This document shows positions 22,245 through 33,672 of a stretch of DNA of 64,000 nt, one piece after another (within the stretch, counting starts at the first letter, position 1; the number at the start of each line of letters is the position of its first letter). Where the stretch lies: positions 86,880,149 to 86,944,148 of the forward strand of contig NC_039361.1 of the NCBI RefSeq assembly GCF_003573695.1, given 5' to 3'. The translations under genes and the position numbers were made by a program. This DNA is from Papaver somniferum (lineage: Eukaryota > Streptophyta > Magnoliopsida > Ranunculales > Papaveraceae). A model generated the notes under the pieces. It had not been told where the DNA came from and made no database searches. It saw nothing but the letters and a program-made list of their open reading frames with translations.

Positions 22245-22814
22245 TGTAGGGCGCTAGAAAAATTGGACAATTTATTCTCATCACTATATGAAAATAGAAT
22301 GATATCTCGCCATATATATATAACAGTTGTACGTTAAATCCTGAGCATTATATGATTGTTTAATTGAAAAGCATATATCCATACAACTTATATATACAGA
22401 TGCAATATTGGTGTGATAGCAGCATTACTGCTCAAAGGTTTACATTTACTCTTCAAATATACTAGGTAGGTTTTTGTGCTCCAAAAAATCGGGCAGCAAA
22501 ATTATCTAATAGTAGAGCCACAAACACATATCATCCTAGAAAGTATAGAGAGACTACACAATACTTTTACCTATATGACAATTAATGTATTAACCAGGAC
22601 ACCACAGACAACTGCAGCGTATGCACAAAAACCTTGAAAAGCCTTAGGAACTCGGAAGCTCTTTTGTGTTAGAGCATTTAAAAAAAAAAAAACAACAACA
22701 ACAAATACTACGTTCACTTGTGTTTGTTCATCCACATAAGCGGTAGATGGCTTTTGCTCAAATATATTTAGGAAGCGAAGTCCATCTTTGAAGGCTGCGT
22801 CAGTGCTTTTTTTT
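22245..22814. other. Intergenic sequence, nothing recognised
   Basis: AT-rich, with an A13 run and caacaacaacaac at 22680-22705. It starts with tgtagggcgctagaaa, which resembles the element E primer site in the opposite direction. No coding region is convincing. Confidence 0.4.
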
Positions 22815-23927
22815 GTGAATAAGATTTCATTAAAAGAACTAAGAGACCGAGGTCCACATTACATTATGAGTAGAGCCGTCTAATATTGAGGAGGAGGAGT
22901 CGCCGCCCTTAATATTATTTATCTACTAACAGTTTATGAATAATACAAAAAGGGGGCGAAACATTATAGTCAAGCGTCCTGGAGAAAAGTTTTCCCTTTT
23001 TAGCTAAACTGTCTGCTGCTTCATTTGCAATTCTAAGAACAAAGTAAAAACCTATAAAACCTTCATATTATTGTGCCCTATTAGATGCATCCTCCAAAGT
23101 AGTTCTGCCCCTGCACGAGTTAGCTATTGGTTTTTCGTTTGGAGCTTTGACAATGCTTTCACGGTCACTTTCATTGCTGAAATTGTTGAGTTTCTTCTCT
23201 AATAACCATGAAGTCGTCTGCAAGATGCCTATTTCCTCTGCTTATCGTGGGTCTGTACAATCGGTAGGTCCTGCTCCTTCAAAGGATCATGTTTCATCGC
23301 GAAGAATTAAAGCAACACGTGAGGGTAAGATTCTGAAATCCTAGCTGCATCCACATTGATCTTTAGAAGATATCTATCTGGAGCTGTCCAAGGGACTTTA
23401 GTTTTGATGTCTTTTTTTCCTAGTTGTGCCTGTGTTTTTTTTCTTCCTTAACCGGAAATCAATATGCCTTTGAATTTTAGAGCTAATTGTTGAGGTGTTT
23501 GTGATAAAGCTTGAAAAGTTTTAACGCATCTTGTTCCCAGATGAACCACATTTTACTTGCTACAAGTTCTAAGGAGATATTATCATTTGGAAATCCAAAC
23601 TACTCTTTACAAATATCTACAATTTTAGGTATACTGCTGAAATTAACATGCACTCGGTTTGGTCCTAGTTCCCAGACTGCTTCAGCATAGGAGTAGTGTA
23701 GGAAGAGATGCTCTATAGTTTCTTCATGTTCCCCACAGAAATGGCAGTTAGGGTTAATATTTCTAATGATTCCTTTCAGTTTTGAGTTTGTCGCAAGAGT
23801 ATTTTGCAGATATTTCCACAAAAAAAGTCTGATTTTAGGTAAAACTTCTAGTTTCCAAAGGGATTTCCAGAAAGTGGTTTTTATAAGAAATATCATCGGC
23901 TATGGGAAACCAATCCAAAATATGCTA
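22815..23927 (-). pseudogene. 5'-truncated LINE, minus strand
   Basis: The minus strand ends in a poly-A (t-run at 22808-22815 on the plus strand). Moving upstream there is an RNase H C-terminus (NEAADSLAKKGKLFSRTLD near 22975-23030). At 23600-23896 is the C-terminal zinc-binding domain of plant LINE pol, with WKLEVLPKIRLFLWK, then CHFCG-x-H-x4-EHLFLH. Frames between are broken. The 5' end is cut where a Stowaway element begins. Confidence 0.75.
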
Positions 23928-24272
23928 CTCTCTCCGTCCCACAACACGTGACCCAGTTCAAGTTTGCATAATTCTTAAGACAAGGAAGAGAGAAGAGTAT
24001 TTTAAGTATTTTTTACAACTATACCTTTATGGAGAATATAGAAATGATTTATCTCTCAAACTATACCACCGATATTCGTAAACTTTATACCATTGGAAAA
24101 AATTTTAGGACACATATACAACGAATATAAACATGACTATCAAGTTATACGTTTTGTTTTTATATTATCAATAATCAATTAAAAATGTAGTTTTAAAAAT
24201 ATATGATTGTTTAATGTATTAGTGAGACAAAATTTGAAAATAAATAGATAATCCATTGTGGGACGAAAAAAG
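23928..24272. mobile_element. Stowaway-type MITE
   Basis: 345 bases flanked by TA on both sides (23926-23927, 24273-24274). The left end CTCTCTCCGTCCCACAA matches the inverted right end CTTTTTTCGTCCCACAA with three differences. CTCCCTCCGTCCCA-like ends and TA targets define Stowaway elements of the Tc1/mariner group. It has no ORF and depends on a transposase elsewhere. Confidence 0.85.
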
Positions 24273-24274
24273 TA

Positions 24275-24839
24275 TGTGATTCTCTATTTCTTTGCTTTTC
24301 TTTGCCTGTTTAGGTTGAGACAATCAATCTGACAAAGAGATCCAACTAGTCAGCTTCATCTCACTTCTTCTTTTTTGACAAAGGCATCTCACTATCAATC
24401 ATTACTGAAACTCTATTTTGTTTATGCATAAGATACATAAACCAAAAAACAAATGTGGTGCACAGTGACATTTATAGTGGAGGGACGATTTCTCCTTTGC
24501 CACGACAAAAAAAAAACAAAAAATTAGAGACTGCGGGAAATACCAAGTAGCCTGAACCGAAGTTGTACTATTTTACTCAAAATCTTGCCCGTGAAGTAAG
24601 TTACGTCGATTTAATTCAGATGCATCTAACTAAGGGTTGTGATCCGTTTAAATTTAGGATTGTCAAAGTACATACAGTTGCAAGCGAAAAATCTCACCGG
24701 TTACGACCTAGAATCATTTCAGGGGGCAACAACACATATTTACAAAAGTTTTTTTTTTTTTGATGTAATATTTAGAGAAGTTATACACCGTTCATTGATA
24801 TTTGTAATCAAAAAATTAGGTAGCTAGCAATAGAGATTG
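24275..24839. other. Unassigned AT-rich sequence
   Basis: No recognisable gene on either strand. Poly-A and poly-T runs at 24505-24520 and 24750-24761 could be ends of old retroposons. Confidence 0.4.
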
Positions 24840-24892
24840 GATCATAAACGAATCAGATCAGAGAAAGGGCTAGGGGGTCGGATCAGAATATA

Positions 24893-24958
24893 GGTAAGAG
24901 CTTTCAAGGGTTGAAGAATAGAGATGGTAAGAGCTTTCAAGGGTTGAAGAATAGAGAT
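24893..24958 (+). repeat. 33-base in-frame tandem duplication at the LINE ORF1 start
   Basis: Two direct copies of a 33-base unit beginning ggtaagagctttcaaggg code for a doubled GKSFQGLKNRD. Confidence 0.85.
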
Positions 24959-26797
24959 GGAACATCAAAAAATTGGATTGAGGTGGTTCGTGGAGTCAAC
25001 AGCATACATGAAGATTCTAACAAGGTAGATCAGGAAAATGAAGGTGATTGGCCGATGGTTTTAAATAAAAGATCTAGGAGCAAAACTTCTCTTGTTCAAC
25101 AAGTTTCGATTGACTGCAAATATAAGACCTTTACTGTTACAAGGAAGAATAATGGTTTGTTACTAGATGAAAAAACCAGAATTACCAAGGACTTTATTCA
25201 AATAGTGGTGAGTACGGATGCGATAGTCTGGATGAAGAATATTATGAGGAAGGAATCGAAGAAAAATTTTTATGGACAGTGGTATTGGACTTGTCACAGA
25301 AATGATGAACATATTTTGTTCTCTAGAAATGAGAATAAGCACGGGGAATTCTTTAGAGTTATTTTTCATTCAATAAGATTAAGCAAACGATGTTTTTTCC
25401 GGCAAAATCCAGTGAGTATAGATGGTCACATTTTATAAAAGCTTTTTTGAATATTATTTCTGCAAAATTAAAAATGGTTAATGAAGATTAAAAAGTCTTT
25501 CATTCAACTATTTCAACTCCTGTTGATTCACAAGTCATTCACCCAGATACTACATCTCCTGCTGAGTCATCTCCGGTTAATTTTAGTAATCCGAGTAATG
25601 CTTTGATAGTTGAGATTTCAGATACGAATAATTCATGGGATCAAGTTGGTCAAGAAATTGCTCACAGATTTGAATTCAAGAACAATTTTGATCTTTTTCC
25701 TTTTGAAGACAAAAAAGCTTTTTTCTTTGTTGCTGCGTAGTTCAAAGATAATCTAGTAAGAAGAGGTTTTTGGGTCTTAAATGCTACCCCAATAAGAATA
25801 TTGCGAAGGTGGGATTCTATTAACTCTGTGCCTCATTCTGAATATACATGGATTGAAGTTAAAGGGGTTCCTTTCAATATTTGGGGGACAAATTGTTCAA
25901 TACCACAGGGAACAAATTTGGAGATTTATTGGAGGTACATTCTTCTACTTTATGCTGGGAGATCTCTTTGGAATTCGCATTAAGGTAAAAGAAGCTTTAC
26001 AATCATCTTCTAGTTTCTTATTTCAATATTAATGTAATGTTCTTCAGTGTCAATGTCAAGCCTTTGAAGCTCACAATGGACAACCAGAATTTCTTTTCCG
26101 TAAAGTGAATATTCCCAAAATTCATCTTTGATTCAGCAATCATTCCGGTTGATCATCCAGCAGATTAGTCGGTGAATCTTGTTGTTAATATTGACTGGCC
26201 AAGAATTCCGCAACCAATTCTTCGTCCGCTTGATTCATGGAGAAGAGAATTATTCAAAAGATTTTCTCATGCAAAAGATAAGGAATTATCTTCGGTAACA
26301 AATTCAAATTCAAATTCTCCCTCCACTTCGGAGAATATGGGCTCATCTGGGTCGGATAATTTATCAATCCCACACTCTGCTTCGGGTTCAGATAATTTTC
26401 AAGTCAATTCTACAACGGTCATGTCATTAACTTTTCATAATGAAGATGGAGTTAATAACTATTTGGAAAATGCAGTTTCCATTCCTTATCTTTAGAGACT
26501 ATATGCAGAGTGTTCAGAGGAAGAAGTTCCAATTTCGATGGTGGAACCGGCTAAAAATGTGGAAAAATTTCTTCTGCTGCATCAAACTTCTGAAAAATGG
26601 AGTACGCTGAGACATAAGGTATGTCCTGATCTTAGAAATCAATTTGAGAATATCTTAACTCAAATGGTTAATTTTGATCCAAGAATTGGTCTTAACTATG
26701 AAGGTTCTCCGGATGAGATCAATGATTCTATGATGGATACTATTCGTCCTCATTTAAGAAACTATGATAAAAAATCTGTCAAATCGGTTTCGTCCTA
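24911..26797 (+). pseudogene. LINE L1a ORF1 (RNA-binding protein)
   Basis: Plant L1 ORF1 proteins bind LINE RNA. Visible parts are the DUF4283-like N-terminal domain (KDFIQIVVSTDAIVWMKNI, about 25180-25240, and later GFWVLNATPIRILRRWD, 25768-25815). Then comes the conserved W-x-x-VKGVPFNIWG segment (25850-25890) and a Ser/Asn-rich C-terminal region (26290-26480). Stops at 25438, 25740, 25981 and 26495 break it. No CCHC knuckle was found. Confidence 0.7.
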
Positions 26798-26839
26798 ACT
26801 AATTTTGATATTTTTGGGTTTTCTGACTTTTATTTTTCA

Positions 26840-27655
26840 ATGAATATGAAGATTGTTTGCTGGAATATTAAGGGTTTAAATGACTTGAACAGAAGGGATA
26901 TTGTTAAGAAAAAGTTAGGGATTGGAGACCATCAATTTTACTTTTGCAGGAGACTAAGCTTCAACAATGTACTGATATAATTGCTTGGAAATGTTGGGGA
27001 AATAAGCATGTTAAGTGGATAGACTCACCTTCTCAAGGAAGTTCTGGTGGTATCTTATGTCTTTGGGATTCTTCTCAAATTGAGGTATCGTCTTTCTCAT
27101 GGGTTCCTCTTTTGAATGGATATTTACAGGAATTTATGCTTCTTGTGCTTCTTATACTGAAGAAGTTAAATTATTCTGGAGAGAGATTAAATAAGTAAGA
27201 AGTTTTTGGAATTTTCCATGGGTCATTGGTGGTGATTTTAATGAAATTAGATTTGGTTATGAAAGGTCCTTTGGTAGTGAATCAACAATTGGTATGAAGA
27301 AGCTCAACAAATTCATATCTAAGCATCAGTTAATTTATCTTCCTCTCATTAGTGCTTCCTTTACCTGGACTAATAATCATCAGCAGAGTATGAGAAACCA
27401 CATAGATAAAATTTTAGTCTCAATTCCTTGGGAACTAGAATATCCTAATGTAATTCAACAAGCTCTTCCTAGACCAGTTTCTGATCATAGCCCTATAGCT
27501 CTTATTTGTGATGGTTTGAAACGTGGTCCTTCACCATTTTGCTGTGACTATTTTTGGTTCTCTCACCCTGATTTTGTTTCTCTATTAAAAAGTTGGTCGG
27601 AGTCTTTTTCAATTTCAGGTAATGCTGGATTTATCTTCTGCAAAAAGCTTTAAAT
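26840..27655 (+). pseudogene. LINE L1a endonuclease domain
   Basis: ORF2 starts at ATG 26840 with MNMKIVCWNIKGLNDLNRRD, the typical start of an apurinic-type endonuclease. Later motifs are QETKLQQ (metal-binding Glu, about 26945), GGILCLWDSS, VIGGDFNEIR (27220-27250), SFTWTN and the catalytic SDHSPIALIC (27480-27510). All main catalytic blocks survive, but frames change near 26930 and 27190. Confidence 0.85.
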
Positions 27656-27659
27656 GTTA

Positions 27660-29085
27660 AAGCTTAAGCTAAGAGAGTGGAGCAAGATGGAATACGTAGA
27701 CTTAGAAAGGAGATTGGAAAAGCTTGAAGAAACTTTTAATAATCTGGATATAGAGGAGAACTTACATGATGGTTTATCTAATGCTCAATGGGATGAGAGA
27801 GTTGCTGCTAGACAAGAACGATGCTGATTAACTTTGATTAGAGCTGAGATATGGAGGAGTGGAGCTAGAGTAAATGACATCAAAAATAATGAGAATAATA
27901 CCAAATATTTTCATAGATTGGCCAATGATCATAGAAGAAGACGTTATATTGGGTCTACAAAAGTCAATGAGGTTTTAACAGCTAATGAAGATGAAGTTAG
28001 AAATGGTATTGTAGATTACTTCCAAAACATTTTCACAACAAACACTCACAGACATGTTTTTATGATGGGTATGCAGTTCAATTCTATTTCTGAGGATGTT
28101 TTCTCTTGGTTAGAGAGGGATTTTGATGAGCAAGAATGTATAGATGTTATCAAGCTTTTGGGTCAAAATTATAAAGCCCCTGGACCTGATAGTTTTCCAG
28201 TGAGCTTTTATTTGTTGTGCTGGGACATCATCAAGGATGATTTTATGAAGGTGGTGAAGGATTTGCAAGACATAAGTTTTTTAGATTGGAAGTTGAAAAA
28301 TACTTTAATTTCTTTAATTCCAAAGAAGGACACAATAGAAGAAATTAAAAGTCTTAGACCAATTAGTTTGATTCATGGTGTTTATAAAATTCTTTCAAAG
28401 ATGCTGACATAAAGATTTAAAAATACTCTCCCTGATATCATCTCTCAACAATAAACTGCATTCATAAGAAAAAGGCAGATTGTAGATGGTGAGCTCATTG
28501 CCAATGAACTTATTGATTCAAGACTCAAAAGTGGTAAACCTGGTTTATTGTGTAAAGTGGATTTTGAAAAAGCTTTTGATCATGTCAATTTGGAGTTTAT
28601 TGATGAGATTTTAAAGCTTATGGGTTATGGAGACAAATGGAGAAGTTGGATCAAATGTTCTGTTGAATTTGTGAAGTTTTCTGTTTTGATCAATGGCAGT
28701 GCTTCTGGTTTTTTCACTAGTGGTAAATGTATCAGGAAGGGAGACTCATTGTCTCCCTTTATGTTTTTATTGGTTGGTGAGGCTCTTACTTATATGATTA
28801 AACAGGCTCAATTACAAGGGTCTTATTTATGGGTTTCAAGTCACTAATGCAGGTATGCTTATTAGCCACTTGCAATTTGTTGATGATACCTTGATTTTCT
28901 TAGATTCTGATATTGAGCAGGTCAAAAACCTCAGATTGATTCTTATTTCCTTTGAGTTCTTAACTGGTCTTAAAATAAATTTCAGCAAAAGTCAGAAATA
29001 TATGGTGTTGGATTTGAGGGTGATTTAGCTCAATTCTGTGATATTTTGGGATGTTACTCAGGAAGTTTACCTACAACTTATTTAG
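27660..29085 (+). pseudogene. LINE L1a reverse transcriptase, N-terminal part
   Basis: A 192-codon frame at 27834-28412 holds KYFHRLANDHRRRR, the KAPGPDSFPVSFY block and LISLIPKKD...SLRPISLIHGVYKILSK, the conserved L1 fingers. After stops comes LLCKVDFEKAFDHVN (28545-28590) with the first catalytic Asp, and CIRKGDSLSPFMF (28727-28765). The catalytic box reads FVDDTLIF (28876-28900) in another frame. The coding sequence breaks at 29085, where an element is inserted. Confidence 0.85.
29078..29085. repeat. 8-bp target duplication, left copy (TTATTTAG)
   Basis: TTATTTAG occurs directly before the inserted element and again at 30298-30305 directly after it. LINE coding continues from one to the other. 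Confidence 0.8.
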
Positions 29086-30297
29086 CCTGGCCAAATTGGG
29101 GTATACCTATTTTGTTCCCATCCAAGGTAGTGTGTTAAGGAGTGTTTGAAAGATGTTAAAAGACCAAATTACCCTTTCTATCAATACCCTGCCGACTGAA
29201 ACTTGGTTTTGAAATTTTTCAAAACCAATTCACCCTATGAGGTTCATCTGTGATAAAATCGAAAACCAAAACAAAACTAAAAAAAAAATCCAAACAAAAC
29301 CAAAATAGTGGCTACGGGATTTGAGATTGGATATGATTTTGTACCCAATCTCAAACCGAGTACAAATTCAAATGTGGTTTGAGATTGGGTCATCATACCC
29401 AATTTCAAATCCCTTATGATCCCAAATTTTAGCAAAAGTCGGTAGGGTGTTTTTTTGGTGATCTTGCCGAGGTATTTTTTTTGTTGACCTTACCGACTTT
29501 TCAACTCTGAAATTAGCATTTACAGGGCCGACAAGGAATTCATCCTTATACCTTGCCGACTATAGTTTAGTCGGAAGGTTATGAAATTAATACTTTTCCG
29601 ACTAATCATTCATTTGTAACACCTTTCTCTGTATGTCAACAATCCTATAGTCGGCAAGGTATTTTTTGTCGACCTTGCCGATTATAAGGTAGCCGGCTAG
29701 GTAAAAAATCAATAAGATTCCGACTAGTGAAACATTTACAACAGTCTCCTGTGTGTCAAAAATAATAAAGTCGGCATCTTCTTCATTCATCGACCTTGCC
29801 GGCCAAAAGTAGTCGGCATTTTCTTCGTTCTTCGACCTTGCCGGCCAAAGTTAGTCGGCATTGTCTTCATTCGTCGACCCTGCCGACTTTTCATAGTTTC
29901 ATAACTGAAAGTGTTGATTTCTTCTTTAATTTTGAGTATGATTTCATACACCAGCTTTGCAATTCCCTTTTTAGAAGTGTTTGGGTAGTATGTTTTCATT
30001 CCGTTGCAAAAAAAATTCTCAAAACAAATTATTTTCATCAAAAATCTTCCCACATGAGTTCAATCAAAAACAAAATTTCATAACTTAAATTCATAAGTTT
30101 TAATCTACTTAATTAATTAATTAATCTAAACACAATTAATTAACCTAATCAGATTTTTTAATGTTAATTAAACAAGGGTATATTAGTCATTTAGAAAATA
30201 CATGGTTAAGGGGTGGCATGTTTTACTTATAAATGACCTGGGTTTTGTCTCATTAGGTATACCCCAATTAATCTGGGTATACCCCAATCAAGACAGG
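29086..30297. mobile_element. Non-autonomous inverted-repeat DNA transposon in LINE L1a
   Basis: 1,212 bases. The left end CCTGGCCAAATTGGGGTATACC pairs with the inverted right end CCTGTCTTGATTGGGGTATACC with a few differences, and a second internal copy of ATTGGGGTATACC lies beside the right end. An 8-bp target duplication fits hAT-type elements, but the CCTG ends are not typical, so the superfamily is open. Inside, GTCGGCAAGGT and TTCGTCGACCTTGCCGGCC-like blocks recur (29480-29890). Short ORFs over these repeats are chance. Confidence 0.75.
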
Positions 30298-31657
30298 TTA
30301 TTTAGGTCTTCCTCTTGGTGACAAATCTAGAGGTGTTGCTAAATGGGATAAGGTGATAGACAGGTTCATTGCTAGACTTGTTGGTTGGAAGAAAGTTCTC
30401 CTCAAAAGAGCTGGTAAGATCACTCTTATTAACAGTGTCTTAGCTAGCGTGCCTATTTATTATATGAGCTTGTTTGAAATGCCTAGTTCAGTTTTAAAAC
30501 ACTTGAGAAGATTATGAGGGACTTTTTATGGCATGATAAGGATGGAAGAAAGAAAATGATCATGTAAAATGGACCGCTCTTGCTAAAAAGAAGAAGTACG
30601 AAGGATTGGGTGTAAAAAATCTAATAAAGATGAATCAAGCACTCTTATGAAAGTGGTCTTGGATATTTGCTACTGAGAAAGATGCTCTTTGGAGGAAAAT
30701 TGTTGCTGAGAATATGGTGTAGGGGAAGTGAGTTGGCTAGCTAAAACTCCTAATGGTATTTATAGAAGATCAATATGGAAATCTATTATGAACTGTAATC
30801 TATTTTTTCTCAAGCATGTCGGGTTCAAGGTTAATTTTGGTTCAATTACAAGGTTTTGGGAGGACTGTTGGCTTTATAATAGACCTATCAAAGATTGTTA
30901 CCCAAATCCATTCCAGGTTTCTAGATCTAAAAATATGAGAATTGTTGAAGTTGGTGTGACTATTTAAACTGGTGTTAGTTGGAATTTGAATGTCCCAAGA
31001 AGACTTTTTGGTGCAGCTGTTGTTGAACATTTCATTCTTGTTTTAGATCTCGGTTCCTTTTCCTTCAAATCCAGCCTTGAAGATGAATTGCAATGGTCTT
31101 TATGCTCTAAAACAGTTTTTACTGTCAAGTCTCCTGATGACTTACTTACAGTCATGGACTCAATCCAAGAATATGGTACAATTTTTACCTTCATCTGGAA
31201 GCAGAAGTACCCACTCAAGATTGGGTTTTTTTTTTTTTGGTTAATTGCTCATTGAAGATTACCAACAAGAGACTCCTTAAGAAGGAAAGGTATTGAAGTC
31301 CCAACTGAGTGCCTTTTTTGTAATTTTTCTAAGAAGATTTGGGGCAAGTTTTTGGAAAAGCTTAACTGGTTTTTTTCAATGCCAAATCATATACCTACGG
31401 TGCTGCAATCTTGGAATCTGACACAATCCTCTCCAACAAAAACTTCAGTTTGGAACTTAATCCCTACATCTATTATGTGGTCCATATGGCAAGAGAGGAA
31501 TGCAAGAGTTTTTACTGATGAGGTCTCTAATGAAGTTGCAGTCACAAATAGGGAAATATACTGCTTATACTCATGGTCTATGGAAATCAAAGATCTCAAA
31601 CTTTCTTCTTCAGATGTCATGAATAACTGGCATTCTACTTTCTTTGAGATGCAGTAA
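30298..31657 (+). pseudogene. LINE L1a RT end and C-terminal domain
   Basis: The text resumes with YLGLPLGDKSRGVAKWDKVI and the WKKVLLKRAGKITLINSVLA thumb region. After stops come FGSITRFWEDCWLYNRPIK (30830-30890) and the C-terminal zinc-binding domain region (IFTFIWKQKYPLKIGFF, 31180-31230). The end is a helical WNLIPTSIMWSIWQERNARVF segment (31450-31510) and a stop at 31655-31657. This ending lacks the RNase H that the second LINE has. Confidence 0.8.
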
Positions 31658-31775
31658 CTTTGGTAGTTCTTAGGATGTTGTTTTGCTCTTGGGTTAGCTT
31701 AAACCTGTCTGTGGGTTTTTGGTTTTTTTTCCCTTTTCTTCATTTTTCATTTCTTTGTATTTGGATTAGGGTGGT

Positions 31776-33672
31776 ATGGAAATTTACCGAGACTCCTAGA
31801 TAAAGCTATAGTGGATAGGAATATCTCAGGCTTTCAAATAAACAAAGATGCTCCAAATATCTCTCACCTCTTCTTTGCCGACGACTGCTTTCTTTTCACC
31901 AAAGCCGATCTGGAGGAAGAAAAAAATCTTCTTGATACCCTTTTATATTTTTGGGGAAATCACAGGACAAATGGTGAACCTTCAGAAATCCAGTGTTTAT
32001 TTCATCCCTCGAATTCATCGTAAACACTGTAAAATAATAGCCAGAATCTTAAAAGTTCCTTTAATGACAAAAAAAATGACAGATATCTAGGCGCTCCTCT
32101 ATTTTTTGGTAAAAAATAGAAAAGCTAATTTCGAACCGCTCCTCCAGAAATATTACTCTACACTACAAGGTTGGAAATCTAAGCTCCTTTCGCAAGCATG
32201 TAGAACAGTTTTAATTAAATCCATTCTTCGATCTTTTCCAACTTATCAAATGCAAGTTCTAGCTCTACCAAAAGAAAACTTAGACCAAATAGATCGCATC
32301 CAAAGAAATATTTGGTGGAATAAAGAAGGAAAGAAAAAACAGGGAGGGTTTATCAAAGCCTGGAAAAGTACTTGCAAGCCTATTTATGAAGGTGGGGTTA
32401 GGAATTAAAAATCCTCACTAATTCAATATTGCTTTACTCACAAAGTTGGCTAGTATACTAATTCAAGAACAAGATCAATTATGGGATCAACTTTTCAAAG
32501 CGAAATACTTCCCAAATTCTGATCCTTTGGAGGCAACTAAGACCTCAAATTTATCGTGGATTTGGATAAGCATTCAAAGAGTATTAGATCTAATTAAAGG
32601 AAACTTTGTTTGGCAAGTCAAAAATGGAAAATCAGCGACAATTTGGGAAGACCATTGGATACCAAATGAAGGGTTCCCAACCCCTCGATATTCAAGATCC
32701 GGTCCCAAAAATGGTCCAAGAACTCATAACTGAATAAAATAAATGGGATCAAGAGAAATTGAACAAGTTCTTCAGTCAAGAAGATAGAGGAAAAATTCAG
32801 GCAATAACACCAAGAAAAGAGGAACAAGATAAAATTCGTTGGAAACATCACCACTCCGGAAATTTCTCGTCTAAAAACATTTACAATTATTTAGTCAGGA
32901 AATATCAAGATAATGTTCGCTTGACTGGTTTCCCTTGGGGAAAAATTTGGCAGATACAGAAAATTCCTAGAATTAAATTATTTATTTGGAAACTAACGCA
33001 AGAAGCACTGCCAAATTCTTAGAGACTAGGAGCACATAATCCAGATATTAATCCCCATCAAATGTGCAATGCTCATGTCCAGGAAACCGATAATCATTTA
33101 TTCAGATCATGAACTTTCGCTATAGCAATTTGGTTTGGTTTATCTCTAAACAATATAAAATTTTCAGGCATTACATATATGATTGATCAGTGGATTAAAA
33201 ATTGGATATCGGATCCAGATATCTCTTATTTAGCAGACAAAATCTCCACAATAATTTGGTTTATTTGGAAATATAGATGCTCAGTTGTGTATGAAAAGGT
33301 AAATCTTGATCTGATTAACCTAATAAACCAGATCAATAGGTTCATACAATCCATTCCCAATAAAACAGTTAAAAAAGGAATTAGTAACCAAGAGCCGAAT
33401 TTGGTCAGGTATAAATGGTCTGATTTAAACACAGACTGGATAATCTTCATCGATGCGTCGTTCAAGAAAGAAGATCTTTCAATGGGATATTCCTTTATCC
33501 TTTAATCCACCGATCACGAATCTTTCATGCACATTTCATCGGGAGCAGATCAGGCTTCTTCGGCTTTTTATGCAGAGACCAAATCATTTCTAACAGCAGT
33601 TACTTGGTTAAAAGAAAATAGCATGTCTAGCGTTTCAATAGTCACCGATAGTGAAGCCCTGGCAGAAAACAT
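31776..33672 (+). pseudogene. LINE L1b, 5'-truncated: RT end to RNase H
   Basis: A second LINE joins directly after L1a. It starts inside RT (HLFFADDCFLF, catalytic ADD, 31863-31895). It continues with the thumb (QGWKSKLLSQACRTVLIKSI, 32168-32225), WKSATIWEDHWIP-type text (32620-32660) and the C-terminal domain (GKIWQIQKIPRIKLFIWKLT, 32935-32995). A type-1 RNase H follows (WIIFIDASFKKED, 33436-33475; AFYAETKSFLTAVTWLKE, 33565-33620; VSIVTDSEALAENI, 33630-33672). The RNase H is cut at 33672 by element A and resumes at 47641. Several stops are present. Confidence 0.85.
33668..33672. repeat. Target-site duplication of element A, left copy (AACAT)
   Basis: AACAT directly precedes the LTR start TGTTGATGGGG and recurs at 47641-47645 right after the other LTR. 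Confidence 0.9.

Larger units (their letters stand above)
24840..31775 (+). mobile_element. LINE L1a, nearly full length, broken
   Basis: A plus-strand L1-type retroposon with ORF1 (24911-26797), endonuclease (26840-27655), RT (27660-29085 and 30298-30590), C-terminal region (30600-31657) and a pyrimidine-rich 3' tail to about 31775. A 1.2-kb inverted-repeat element sits inside RT. Many stops and frameshifts make it inactive. The exact 5' end is not defined; a target duplication could not be found because the 3' end has no clear poly-A. Confidence 0.85.

Noticed and set aside
24275..24839. A possible host gene 5' region before the LINE
   Set aside because: No start, splice pattern or conserved frame could be supported.
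29796..30083. ORFs on both strands with repeated FGRQGRR-like or KSSRHFLRSSTLP text
   Set aside because: They translate the internal repeats of the inverted-repeat element and have no conserved domain.
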